Below, one piece after another: positions 1 through 6,328 of a stretch of DNA of 6,328 bases (within the stretch, counting starts at the first letter, position 1; each line of letters begins with the position of its first letter). The stretch is from Flavobacteriaceae bacterium UBA3159 (GTDB lineage Bacteria; Bacteroidota; Bacteroidia; Flavobacteriales; Flavobacteriaceae), in contig DEYL01000030.1 in the NCBI GenBank assembly GCA_002364535.1, forward strand, positions 1-6,328. Reading direction: 5' to 3'. The notes beneath the pieces were generated by a model. It saw only the letters and a program-made list of their open reading frames with translations, was not told the origin of the DNA and ran no database searches. Position numbers and translations under genes: made by a program.

Positions 1-22
1 AACCGTTTTATTGTTTTAGTAG
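1..22. repeat. 22-bp direct repeat, left copy
   Basis: The first 22 bases of the window are identical to positions 649-670. The match ends exactly at position 22, since the next base is a here and c at 671. It starts at the window edge, so the true repeat may be longer to the left. Here it lies within an open plus-strand reading frame, whereas the right copy overlaps the tRNA-fMet 3' end and one arm of its terminator. A perfect 22-bp match is very unlikely by chance even in AT-rich DNA. It could be the distal attachment site of an element integrated at the tRNA, a local duplication, or a contig-end artefact. Confidence 0.8.
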
Positions 23-126
23 AAAACTCTATTGAAATATCGAACATTTTTTTTACCCCAAAAGATTTTGATTTAACAAACTATTTGATCAAGAAACTTG
101 TCTCTAAATATTATTTTTATTCATAA
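1..126 (+). CDS. Possible C-terminal fragment of an unidentified protein, cut by the left window edge
   Basis: The plus-strand frame is open from base 1 to a TAA at 124-126, giving 41 residues with no start in view. The fragment looks protein-like: a hydrophobic strand (RFIVLVENS), then FFTPKDF, then an amphipathic stretch (TNYLIKKLVSKYY). The TPKDF-then-helix ending faintly recalls the C-terminus of YcxB-like proteins, but this is too weak for a family call. In DNA this AT-rich a 41-codon open frame arises by chance only a few percent of the time, so the evidence is moderate. If real, it converges on the DUF1772 gene and their 3' ends overlap by 10 bp (117-126). Its first seven codons are the left copy of the direct repeat. 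The product is not recognised. Confidence 0.35.
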   Translation, partial: NRFIVLVENSIEISNIFFTPKDFDLTNYLIKKLVSKYYFYS

Positions 127-605
127 TACTTAAACAAGCAAAATACCAATAGTGAAAATGAAATAAAAGATGATATTGTTCTAATGAGATTGAAGTTATT
201 CCATTTGGTTTCAATATTTTCTCTTAGTGAACTTAATTCTGTTTCGGATATTTTTTGCAAATCTGTATTTTCTAATAATACATTAATTGGAATATTTCCA
301 TTAATGGTTACGATGAAAACTCCAAACAAATAAATTAATGTAGAAGCCAATAATAATTTAAAAACATAAAAATTAGGTGAACCATAATTCATATATGCTG
401 AAATTGGCATCGTTAAAACTGGCAAAATAAAAGTAATGTAAAACAATGGATTAAGAATAGCTTTATTCATTGCTTTAAAAGCTGTTAAATAACTAATGTT
501 ATTAAGCGTTCCTATTCCAGGTTTAACTGCATTTGTCCATGTAAAGAATATGCCAGACATTATTCCAGTAGAAATGATGGCTACAATAATTATTGTGTTT
601 TTCAT
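117..605 (-). CDS. DUF1772 (anthrone oxygenase-like) integral membrane protein
   Basis: The 162-residue protein has about four predicted membrane segments, near residues 4-26, 52-73, 80-101 and 143-160. It carries features I associate with DUF1772: a small-residue/aromatic first helix (GIMSGIFFTWTNAV), a conserved loop after helix 3 (NGNIPINVLL, 103-111), and a W-x(3)-N-x(2)-R pattern (WNNFNLIRT, 135-143) before the last helix. Some fungal relatives assist anthrone oxidation, but the bacterial role is unknown, so only the family is called. The start is the only ATG before the frame runs into the tRNA terminator, and the stop is TAA. No Shine-Dalgarno sequence is visible. The start lies about 16 bp past the terminator T-run of the tRNA gene, leaving little room for a promoter. 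G+C is roughly a quarter in sampled stretches against about 40% in era, and codons are A/T-ending, which suggests acquired DNA. Confidence 0.7.
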   Translation of the reverse strand: MKNTIIIVAIISTGIMSGIFFTWTNAVKPGIGTLNNISYLTAFKAMNKAILNPLFYITFILPVLTMPISAYMNYGSPNFYVFKLLLASTLIYLFGVFIVTINGNIPINVLLENTDLQKISETELSSLRENIETKWNNFNLIRTISSFISFSLLVFCLFKYYE

Positions 606-620
606 ATAGCTATAAAAATA

Positions 621-657
621 AAAAAAACGGTTAACTATATAATAGTATAACCGTTTT
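621..657 (-). terminator. Intrinsic terminator of the tRNA-fMet gene
   Basis: Positions 624-633 and 648-657 form a perfect 10-bp inverted repeat (AAAACGGTTA / TAACCGTTTT). It is extended by 634-638 pairing with 642-646 across a one-base bulge at 647, leaving a 3-base loop. Read on the minus strand, the descending arm runs straight into seven T residues (627-621) followed by more T-rich sequence. This is a classic intrinsic terminator just after the tRNA 3' end. In the plus direction the T-run is interrupted, so activity that way would be weaker. The arm at 649-657 is part of the 22-bp repeat that also occurs at position 1. Confidence 0.85.
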
Positions 658-667
658 ATTGTTTTAG

Positions 668-670
<3 letters not shown>
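649..670. repeat. 22-bp direct repeat, right copy, overlapping the tRNA 3' end
   Basis: Identical to positions 1-22. It covers one terminator arm (649-657), the short tRNA trailer, and the last three tRNA bases (668-670, read as C71-U72-A73 on the minus strand). Tyrosine-recombinase elements commonly use tRNA 3' ends as attachment sites, and a subset cross over at the very 3' end. This makes the pair att-like, but the overlap with mature tRNA is only 3 nt and no integrase is in the window. Confidence 0.8.
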
Positions 671-740
<70 letters not shown>

Positions 741-749
741 ATGAATGTG

Positions 750-780
750 CAAATTTACAAAATTTATACACCACCACAAA
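750..780 (-). promoter_or_regulatory. Bacteroidota housekeeping promoter for tRNA-fMet
   Basis: On the minus strand, TTTG (780-777) is followed by exactly 19 bases and then TAAATTTG (757-750). This is a full match to the Bacteroidota consensus TTTG-N19-TAnnTTTG. The -7 box ends 9 bases before the mature tRNA 5' end at 740, so the expected start site leaves only a very short 5' leader for RNase P to remove. The position, orientation and perfect match agree with a strong stable-RNA promoter. Confidence 0.88.
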
Positions 781-797
781 GGCTAATCCAAAGATTG

Positions 798-805
798 TAT
801 CTTTA
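798..805 (+). promoter_or_regulatory. Weak candidate -7 box for era
   Basis: TATCTTTA matches TAnnTTTG in all but the last base. It is the best plus-strand candidate in the 69 bp between the tRNA 5' end and era. No TTG/TTTG lies about 19 bp upstream. If used, transcription would begin within a few bases of the era ATG at 810, giving a nearly leaderless message. An era promoter is still needed here, because the upstream gene points the other way. Confidence 0.3.
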
Positions 806-809
806 TACC

Positions 810-1697
810 ATGGCCAAAACCCCACATAAGTCAGGTTATGTATCCATCGTAGGAAACCCCAATGTGGGTAAATCTACTTTAGTCAATGCCTTAATGGGCA
901 GAGATTTATCCATTACCACCCCCAAGGCTCAAACTACCCGCCATCGTATTCTGGGTTTGATCAATGGGGATAATTATCAATTGGTTTTGTCAGACACGCC
1001 TGGTATTATTCAGCCCGCATATGAAATGCAAAACTCCATGATGGATTTAGTCAAGGAATCTTTGGTCGATGCCGATTTATTGCTCTACATGATATCAATT
1101 GAAGAAAAAAAAATCAAGGATCTAGCCTTATTGGAGCGGATCAAGAAATCCAAAATTCCATTATTTGTGCTGATCAATAAAATTGACACCTCCTCTCAGG
1201 CAGAATTAGAGGCTGCCGTTAGTGAATGGTCTGCCATTTTTCCCAATGCAATGGTGATTCCCATCTCCGCCTTGACCGGTTTTTTTGTTCCGGAACTCTT
1301 ACAAATGTTGATTGAGTTGTTGCCCAAATCACCCCCTTATTTTCCCAAAGATCAGCTCAGTGACAAACCCGAACGTTTTTTTGTCAATGAATCCATCCGT
1401 AAAAGTATTTTAGAACATTACGACAAAGAGATCCCGTATGCTGTGGAGGTCATCACCGAATCTTTTAAGGAAGAAGATAAGATCATTAGGATACAAGCGG
1501 TCATTTTGGTAGAAAGAGAAACCCAAAAAGGAATCGTTATCGGGCACAAAGGAGAACAACTGAAAAAAGTGGGTATTGCAGCCAGAAAAAATCTCGCATC
1601 ATTTTTTGGTAAGAAAATCCATATAGAACTTTTCGTAAAAGTTCAAAAAAACTGGCGTTCCAATCCCCAACAACTTAAACGTTTTGGTTATCAGTAA
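810..1697 (+). CDS. era: GTPase Era, 30S ribosomal subunit maturation
   Basis: Era is a GTPase that binds 16S rRNA near its 3' end and supports 17S-to-16S processing and 30S assembly; a fraction associates with the membrane. The 295-residue product has the usual length and layout. The N-terminal G domain has G1 GNPNVGKS (15-22), the G2 region around TT (42-43), G3 DTPG (62-65), G4 NKID (123-126) and G5 SAL (153-155). A C-terminal KH RNA-binding domain contains GHKG (245-248) followed by a basic helix. The ATG at 810 was chosen because the G1 loop then starts at residue 15, as is normal. Upstream in-frame ATGs at 705 and 741 lie inside, or directly against, the divergent tRNA gene. der follows 56 bp downstream on the same strand, so read-through co-transcription is possible although der has its own promoter box. 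No defects are seen. Confidence 0.96.
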   Translation: MAKTPHKSGYVSIVGNPNVGKSTLVNALMGRDLSITTPKAQTTRHRILGLINGDNYQLVLSDTPGIIQPAYEMQNSMMDLVKESLVDADLLLYMISIEEKKIKDLALLERIKKSKIPLFVLINKIDTSSQAELEAAVSEWSAIFPNAMVIPISALTGFFVPELLQMLIELLPKSPPYFPKDQLSDKPERFFVNESIRKSILEHYDKEIPYAVEVITESFKEEDKIIRIQAVILVERETQKGIVIGHKGEQLKKVGIAARKNLASFFGKKIHIELFVKVQKNWRSNPQQLKRFGYQ

Positions 1698-1728
1698 TAA
1701 CTCCAATACTTTATCTCACAAATTCACT

Positions 1729-1736
1729 TACTTTTG
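1729..1736 (+). promoter_or_regulatory. Candidate -7 box for der
   Basis: TACTTTTG is an exact TAnnTTTG match, followed by CAC, in the 56-bp era-der gap and 17 bases before the der ATG. The 19-bp-distant upstream position does not read TTTG, so the -33 half is poor. Expected transcripts would carry a leader of roughly 10 nt, which is common in this group. der may therefore be expressed both alone and with era. Confidence 0.5.
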
Positions 1737-1753
1737 CACTCAAATAAACTGTA

Positions 1754-3055
1754 ATGGCAGGGATTGTTGCAATTGTGGGAAGACCTAATGTGGGGAAATC
1801 CACTTTTTTTAATCGTTTGATCAAAAAAAGGGAAGCCATCGTAGATGCAGTAAGCGGTGTAACACGAGACCGTCATTATGGTCAGTCCGACTGGAATGGT
1901 ATAGAGTTCAGTTTGATCGATACCGGTGGCTATATAAAAGGCAGCGATGATGTTTTTCAAAAGGAAATCGACAAGCAAGTCAACTTGGCCATCGAAGAAG
2001 CCGATGCCATACTATTTATGGTCGATGTGGCAGAAGGTCTTACCGGAATGGACGAAACCATTGCCCAATTGCTCAGACGCTCTCAAAAGCCTGTATTCCT
2101 GACAGCCAACAAAGGAGATAATTCCAAGGTCACTGAAAATATGACCGAATTTTATGCTTTGGGTTACGAACACATATACATCGTTTCTGCAATCAATGGC
2201 AGTGGAACGGGAGAACTGTTGGACGAATTGGTCAAGGTTTTACCCGAACAAAGTGAACCGGAGCAGACCCTACCCAGATTTGCAGTAGTAGGACGACCCA
2301 ATGCGGGCAAATCTTCTTTTATTAATGCACTTATAGGGGAGGAAAGATATATAGTTACCGACATAGCCGGAACCACCAGAGACAGTATCGATACCAAATA
2401 CAAACGTTTTGGATTTGAATTTAACCTAGTAGATACAGCAGGAATTAGGAAAAAAAGTAAAGTTAAAGAAGACATCGAATTTTATTCCGTCATGCGTTCT
2501 GTAAGGGCCATTGAATATTGCGATGTTTGCTTATTGTTGGTTGATGCCACCAGAGGTTTTGATGGCCAAGTTCAAAATATCTTTTGGTTGGCCCACAGAA
2601 ATAACAAGGGCATTGTCATATTGGTCAACAAGTGGGACCTTGTTGAAAAGGAAACCCAATCTACCAAACTTTTTGAAGAAGAGATTAAAGAAAAAACAGC
2701 ACCTTTTAGAGACGTTCCCATTGTGTTTATCTCTGCCCTAAACAAACAGAGAATATTTAAAGCCATAGAAATTGCCGTTACTATTTATAAAAATCGATCC
2801 AATCGTATCCCTACCCGAAAATTAAACGATACCCTTTTGCCCGTTATGGAAAGTCAACCCCCTCCATCCCATAAAGGAAAGTTCGTCAAAATAAAGTTCT
2901 GTACCCAATTGCCTACGCCACATCCACAATTTGCTTTTTTCTGTAATCTTCCTCAATATGTAAAGGAACCTTACAAACGATTTTTGGAAAACAAACTCAG
3001 GGAACGTTTTGAGTTTAAGGGCATTCCCATACAATTGTTTTTTAGAAAGAAATAG
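1754..3055 (+). CDS. der: Ribosome biogenesis GTPase Der (EngA), tandem G domains
   Basis: Der is an essential double GTPase needed for 50S subunit assembly. The 433-residue product has the standard length and order. G domain 1 has GRPNVGKS (9-16), T37 in VSGVTRD, DTGG (56-59), NKGD (119-122) and SA (145-146). An acidic linker at about 164-172 leads to G domain 2 with GRPNAGKS (180-187), GTTRD (206-210), DTAG (227-230), NKWD (292-295) and SAL (327-329). A C-terminal KH-like domain ends in a basic tail (FFRKK). The ATG start puts the first P-loop at residue 9, as usual. One oddity is GQVQN at 271-275, where I expect GQDQN; the codon GTT (2570-2572) is one base from GAT. The gene is tandem with its relative era and converges on the MerR gene with no gap between the stop codons. 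Confidence 0.97.
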   Translation: MAGIVAIVGRPNVGKSTFFNRLIKKREAIVDAVSGVTRDRHYGQSDWNGIEFSLIDTGGYIKGSDDVFQKEIDKQVNLAIEEADAILFMVDVAEGLTGMDETIAQLLRRSQKPVFLTANKGDNSKVTENMTEFYALGYEHIYIVSAINGSGTGELLDELVKVLPEQSEPEQTLPRFAVVGRPNAGKSSFINALIGEERYIVTDIAGTTRDSIDTKYKRFGFEFNLVDTAGIRKKSKVKEDIEFYSVMRSVRAIEYCDVCLLLVDATRGFDGQVQNIFWLAHRNNKGIVILVNKWDLVEKETQSTKLFEEEIKEKTAPFRDVPIVFISALNKQRIFKAIEIAVTIYKNRSNRIPTRKLNDTLLPVMESQPPPSHKGKFVKIKFCTQLPTPHPQFAFFCNLPQYVKEPYKRFLENKLRERFEFKGIPIQLFFRKK

Positions 3056-3385
3056 TTATAAGTTTTCCCGCAGTTGAATAAGGTCAGATTTGAGCTGTTC
3101 AAGCTTTTGAATCAGCTCCAAGTTACTATCTTCAGAAAGGTTTTTCAGTTTGAGTTGTTTTTTGACCCCTTCAATGGTCAACCCTTTTTCCTTCAGTAGA
3201 TAGTATATCTTTTGGAGGGTGTTTACATCATCTGGGGTATACTTTCGGGCGCCACCTTCTTTTTTTCTAGGCTGAATTTCCTTAAACTCTTTTTCCCAAA
3301 ACCGAAGTAGGGAAGGGTTTACATTGAATGCTTTGGCGATCTCACCAATTCTGTAGTATCTTTTTTCGGGGAGGTTGACATGCAT
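3056..3385 (-). CDS. Small MerR-family transcriptional regulator
   Basis: The 109-residue protein is essentially a MerR DNA-binding domain. A helix-turn-helix spans about residues 11-30 (YRIGEIAKAFNV, then LLRFWEKEF at 26-34). The wing region is EGGARKYTPDDV (43-54), and a long helix (55-79) is followed by a short coiled-coil-like tail (about 82-107, rich in L, E and K). There is no effector-binding domain and no cysteine for metal or redox sensing, so the signal, if any, is unknown. The short form resembles the MerR/HTH proteins found beside M23 peptidase genes in flavobacteria, from memory. Its ATG overlaps the stop of the M23 gene (TGATG, sharing base 3385), implying translational coupling and one transcript. 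Its TAA (3058-3056) directly abuts the der stop. Targets are unknown; autoregulation of this operon is a plausible inference. Confidence 0.9.
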   Translation of the reverse strand: MHVNLPEKRYYRIGEIAKAFNVNPSLLRFWEKEFKEIQPRKKEGGARKYTPDDVNTLQKIYYLLKEKGLTIEGVKKQLKLKNLSEDSNLELIQKLEQLKSDLIQLRENL

Positions 3386-4362
3386 CAGTCCATGGATTGG
3401 TTTTCCTGTCTGGCCAAATTAAGCATAACATCAAACTCCTCAGCCGTCAAATTACCGGAGTAGTAATTCAAGGGATTCACCCTTTTTCCGTCTTTAAATA
3501 TTTCATAGTGGAGGTGGGGTCCTACAGAGCGACCTGTACTGCCTACATAGCCAATAATGTCTCCACGTTTTACTTTCTGTCTTCTTTTGACATTGAATTT
3601 ATTTAGGTGAGCATAAAGACTGACATAACCAAAGCCGTGGTCAATTCTAACGTGTTTTCCATAACCCGCGGCTCTATTGTCCGCTCTCCCAATGATACCG
3701 TCACCGGAGGCATAAACTGGAGTTCCTCGGGGCGCGGTAAAATCCATACCTTGGTGAAACCTTCTTTTTTTGGTAAAAGGATCAGTACGGTAACCAAAAC
3801 CGGAAGCCATTCTTTTCAAATCATTTTTATGAATTGGTTGAATCGAAGGCATAGCACCCAAAAGGTCTTCCTTGCTTTTGGACAAACTCTCCAACTCTTC
3901 CAGCGATCGCGATTGAACCACTACTTGTTTGGTCAAAACTTCCAACCGCTTGGTGGTATTCACAATTAGTTTTGAATTGTTATAACCCTCCAACTCTTTA
4001 TAGCGATTGACACCCCCAAAACCCATTTTTCTTTGCTCTTCCGGTATGGGACTCGCTTCAAAATAAACCCTGTAAAGATTGTTGTCACGATCGGCAACAT
4101 TAACCATTACCTCTTCAATTTGTTCAAGCTTTTTGTTCAATAGTTCGTATTGCAACTTGAAATTTTCAATCTCTCGCGCTTGAAGCAGTTCCTTTGGCGT
4201 ATTAAGCGTATCAGTATTCAACAAGATAAACAAGGCCAAAATCCCAAAAAAGACTGAAGACAACAAAAATAAAACTACTCCCGACAGCTCGGAGAACCTG
4301 CTAGAATTTACAGGACGGTAGGAGAGTGACTCATTATCGTAATAATATTTTAATCTAGGCAT
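3385..4362 (-). CDS. Membrane-anchored M23 (LytM-type) murein endopeptidase
   Basis: This is a predicted zinc metallopeptidase that cuts peptide cross-links in peptidoglycan. The 325-residue protein has a short cytoplasmic N-terminus, one membrane anchor (about 28-48), a periplasmic helical/coiled-coil stalk (about 57-90 and 135-168), and a C-terminal peptidase M23 domain. The zinc ligands are H203 and D207 (HQGMD) plus H285, in HLH 283-285. H252 (YAHL) and H283 fit the catalytic histidines, so all active-site residues are present. GFGYRTDPF (188-196) is the usual domain entry. The ATG at 4362 was chosen over an upstream TTG at 4398, because it starts the MPRLKYYYDNESLSYRP segment I recognise from flavobacterial homologues and leaves space for a leader after the promoter box. 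It is the first gene of a pair with the MerR regulator and is divergent from alaS. Confidence 0.93.
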   Translation of the reverse strand: MPRLKYYYDNESLSYRPVNSSRFSELSGVVLFLLSSVFFGILALFILLNTDTLNTPKELLQAREIENFKLQYELLNKKLEQIEEVMVNVADRDNNLYRVYFEASPIPEEQRKMGFGGVNRYKELEGYNNSKLIVNTTKRLEVLTKQVVVQSRSLEELESLSKSKEDLLGAMPSIQPIHKNDLKRMASGFGYRTDPFTKKRRFHQGMDFTAPRGTPVYASGDGIIGRADNRAAGYGKHVRIDHGFGYVSLYAHLNKFNVKRRQKVKRGDIIGYVGSTGRSVGPHLHYEIFKDGKRVNPLNYYSGNLTAEEFDVMLNLARQENQSMD

Positions 4363-4400
4363 AGAGAGCTTTGGAGGCCACAAAGGGCATATTGTCAAAG

Positions 4401-4408
4401 CAAATATA
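4401..4408 (-). promoter_or_regulatory. Candidate -7 box for the M23-merR operon
   Basis: On the minus strand the sequence is TATATTTG, an exact TAnnTTTG match followed by C. It lies 38 bases upstream of the chosen ATG at 4362, implying a leader of roughly 30 nt. No TTTG is found 19 bp further upstream. The position supports the ATG start over the TTG at 4398, which would fall almost at the transcription start. Confidence 0.5.
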
Positions 4409-4469
4409 CAAATTATCTAAATCACCACCACTTCCCTTTATTTTCGTCAATCCAATCGATCTAATCAAC

Positions 4470-4477
4470 TATATTTG
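4470..4477 (+). promoter_or_regulatory. Candidate -7 box for alaS
   Basis: TATATTTG is an exact TAnnTTTG match 27 bases before the alaS ATG, predicting a leader of about 20 nt. The -33 half is not recognisable at the 19-bp spacing. The leader is too short for a T-box or attenuator, and none is seen. With the minus-strand box at 4401-4408, this accounts for the divergent 142-bp gap (4363-4504). Confidence 0.5.
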
Positions 4478-4504
4478 TATCGCTTTTAAACATCAAAGCT
4501 TACT

Positions 4505-6328
4505 ATGAAATCCGCTGAAGTCAGAAAACAATTTCTACAATTTTTTGAGTCCAAAGCCCATACCATTGTACCCTCTGCCCCAATGGTAATCAAGGACGAT
4601 CCCACACTGATGTTCACCAATGCGGGAATGAACCAATTCAAACCTTATTTTTTGGGACATCAAAAACCCAAGAACAACAGGATCGCAGATACCCAAAAGT
4701 GTCTTAGGGTTTCCGGCAAACACAACGACCTTGAAGAAGTGGGAATTGACACTTATCACCATACTTTTTTTGAGATGTTGGGCAATTGGAGTTTTGGCGA
4801 TTATTTCAAAAAAGAAGCCATAGAGTGGGCATGGGAGCTATTGACAGCTGTTTACAAAATCGATCCCGAGAAAATCTATGTTACCATATTCGAAGGGGAT
4901 GCAAGTGAAAATCTCGAAAAGGATACTGAGGCTTCCGATTATTGGAAAGCCATTATTCCTGAAGAAAGAGTCCTATTGGGTAACAAAAAAGACAACTTCT
5001 GGGAAATGGGCGATCAAGGGCCTTGTGGTCCCTGCTCCGAAATTCACATTGACCTCAGAAGTGAGGAAGAAAAAGCCAAAATTTCCGGTGCAGATCTGGT
5101 CAACCAAGACCACCACCAAGTCATTGAAGTTTGGAACTTGGTATTCATTGAATTTAATAGAAAAGCCGATGGCAGTCTGAAGTCCCTACCCCAAAAACAC
5201 GTTGATACGGGAATGGGGTTTGAAAGACTCTGCATGGTATTGCAGGGAAAAACTTCCAACTACGATACCGACGTTTTTACCCCTTTAATCAAAGAAATCG
5301 AAACCCTTACCGCCTCAAAATACGGCACAGATCAAAATACCAACCGAGCCATCAGGGTTATTGCCGATCACCTTAGGACGGTTTATCTTGCCATTACCGA
5401 TGGGCAGTTGCCCTCCAATACCGGTGCAGGCTATGTAATTAGACGAATTCTTAGAAGAGCCATTCGCTATGGTTTCACCTTCCTCAACCAAAAAGAACCT
5501 TTTATTTATCATCTGGTGGATACCCTAAACAACCAACTCAAATCTGTTTTCCCCGAACTGGACAAACAAAAAAGCATTTCGGCCAACGTCATACGTGAGG
5601 AAGAAAACTCCTTCCTCAAAACACTCGATCAAGGCCTTACCCTTTTGGATACCGTTTTGGGAGCTTCAAAAGACAAGGTTGTAAGCGGAGCCAAAGCCTT
5701 TGAACTATACGATACCTTTGGTTTTCCACTCGATCTCACTGCCCTTATCGCCAGAGAACGGGGTTATCAAGTAGATGAAAAGGGATTCGATGCCCAGATG
5801 TCGAAACAAAAAGAACGTTCTCGTGCTGCTGCTGTTTCTGTCACAGACGATTGGCAAGTCATCAAGCAAGACGATGAAGAAGAATTTGTAGGATACGACC
5901 TGTTGTCTACCTCGGTTAGCATCTCCAAATATCGAAAAGTAAGTTCTAAAAAAGAGGGGGAATTTTTTCAGTTGGTATTTAACATTACCCCTTTCTACCC
6001 CGAAAGCGGTGGGCAAGTAGGGGATAAGGGATACCTTGAAGCACCCAATGGTGCGCTACATTATATCATAGATACAAAAAAGGAAAACGATCTTATTCTA
6101 CACTACTCCAAGACCCTACCGGTAGACCTCAATGCTAAATTCAATGCCGTTGTGGACCAAGGTCAACGTCTTAAAACCGCCTGTAATCACAGTGCGACTC
6201 ACCTCATGCACCAGGCCTTGCGTTCCATATTGGGAACCCATGTTGAACAAAAAGGGTCTATGGTTCAGTCCGGAATGTTCCGATTTGACTTTTCCCATTT
6301 TGCCAAACTCACTCCGGAGGAATTACTT
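4505..6328 (+). CDS. alaS: Alanyl-tRNA synthetase, N-terminal 608 residues (truncated by window end)
   Basis: This class II synthetase charges tRNA-Ala and hydrolyses mischarged Ser/Gly-tRNA-Ala. The frame is open from the ATG at 4505 to the last base, giving 608 of an expected roughly 870 codons. Visible parts are the catalytic domain with motif 2 (CLRVSGKHNDLEEVG, 66-80), HHTFFEMLGNWSFGDYF (85-101), GPCGPCSEIH (172-181), WNLVFIEFNR (210-219) and motif 3 DTGMGFERL (234-242). The helical tRNA-binding region follows (IRRILRRAIRYGF and onwards). The editing region begins with SGGQ (501-504) and HSATH (562-566), whose H562 and H566 are the first two ligands of the editing-site zinc. The remaining ligands and the C-Ala domain lie outside the window. 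There are no frameshifts, and the start aligns with the family N-terminus (MKSAEVRKQFLQFF). The gene is divergent from the M23 gene. Confidence 0.97.
   Translation, partial: MKSAEVRKQFLQFFESKAHTIVPSAPMVIKDDPTLMFTNAGMNQFKPYFLGHQKPKNNRIADTQKCLRVSGKHNDLEEVGIDTYHHTFFEMLGNWSFGDYFKKEAIEWAWELLTAVYKIDPEKIYVTIFEGDASENLEKDTEASDYWKAIIPEERVLLGNKKDNFWEMGDQGPCGPCSEIHIDLRSEEEKAKISGADLVNQDHHQVIEVWNLVFIEFNRKADGSLKSLPQKHVDTGMGFERLCMVLQGKTSNYDTDVFTPLIKEIETLTASKYGTDQNTNRAIRVIADHLRTVYLAITDGQLPSNTGAGYVIRRILRRAIRYGFTFLNQKEPFIYHLVDTLNNQLKSVFPELDKQKSISANVIREEENSFLKTLDQGLTLLDTVLGASKDKVVSGAKAFELYDTFGFPLDLTALIARERGYQVDEKGFDAQMSKQKERSRAAAVSVTDDWQVIKQDDEEEFVGYDLLSTSVSISKYRKVSSKKEGEFFQLVFNITPFYPESGGQVGDKGYLEAPNGALHYIIDTKKENDLILHYSKTLPVDLNAKFNAVVDQGQRLKTACNHSATHLMHQALRSILGTHVEQKGSMVQSGMFRFDFSHFAKLTPEELL

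Noticed and set aside
3028..3046. Possible terminator at the der 3' end (acaattgt followed by T residues)
   Set aside because: The palindrome is only 8 bp with no loop, so it cannot form a stable hairpin.
3607..3969. 120-codon plus-strand open frame opposite the M23 gene
   Set aside because: It lies wholly antisense to a well-supported gene whose catalytic motifs are intact, and its translation shows no recognisable domain. The same applies to the other frames overlapping era, der, M23 and alaS.
4363..4398. TTG start for the M23 peptidase (12 extra residues)
   Set aside because: It lies almost at the predicted transcription start of the TATATTTG box. The extension has no family resemblance, and the ATG at 4362 gives the expected N-terminus.
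4363..4504. T-box or other leader control of alaS
   Set aside because: The predicted leader is about 20 nt and no specifier or antiterminator structure is visible.

Overview
The window looks like chromosomal DNA from a Bacteroidota bacterium, most likely a flavobacterium. Four things point there. The initiator tRNA gene has an exact TTTG-N19-TAAATTTG promoter, which is the Bacteroidota housekeeping sigma signature (TTTG-N19-TAnnTTTG). TAnnTTTG boxes stand in front of der, alaS and the M23 peptidase gene. None of the starts has a convincing Shine-Dalgarno sequence. The Era, Der and AlaRS proteins also read like flavobacterial versions. This is inferred from motifs, not from a search, and I do not name a genus.

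Positions 1-667 are AT-rich and look accessory. They hold the 3' end of a possible plus-strand gene that enters from outside the window (1-126), a small membrane protein of the DUF1772/anthrone-oxygenase-like family on the minus strand (117-605), and a strong stem-loop terminator (621-657). A perfect 22-bp direct repeat (1-22 and 649-670) brackets the segment, and its second copy runs into the last three bases of the initiator tRNA gene. That is the geometry of an old integration or duplication at a tRNA 3' end. It is the least ordinary thing in the window.

Positions 668-3055 are housekeeping DNA: tRNA-fMet (minus strand), then two related translation GTPases on the plus strand, era (30S maturation) and der (50S maturation). 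The tRNA and era are divergent and share only 69 bp.

Positions 3056-4362 carry a minus-strand pair with overlapping stop and start: a membrane-anchored M23 (LytM-type) murein endopeptidase, then a small MerR-type regulator. The regulator's stop codon directly abuts the stop codon of der.

Positions 4363-4504 are a divergent intergenic region with one promoter box for each direction. alaS (alanyl-tRNA synthetase) starts at 4505 and runs off the right edge after 608 codons.

The genes mostly serve translation (initiator tRNA, ribosome assembly, tRNA charging), plus one cell-wall pair. I found no CRISPR array, transposase, integrase, toxin-antitoxin pair or defence system, and no evidence of a new multi-gene system. 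The points that merit a second look are the repeat-bracketed segment at the tRNA, the C1-U72 mismatch in the initiator tRNA, and an unusual residue in Der.
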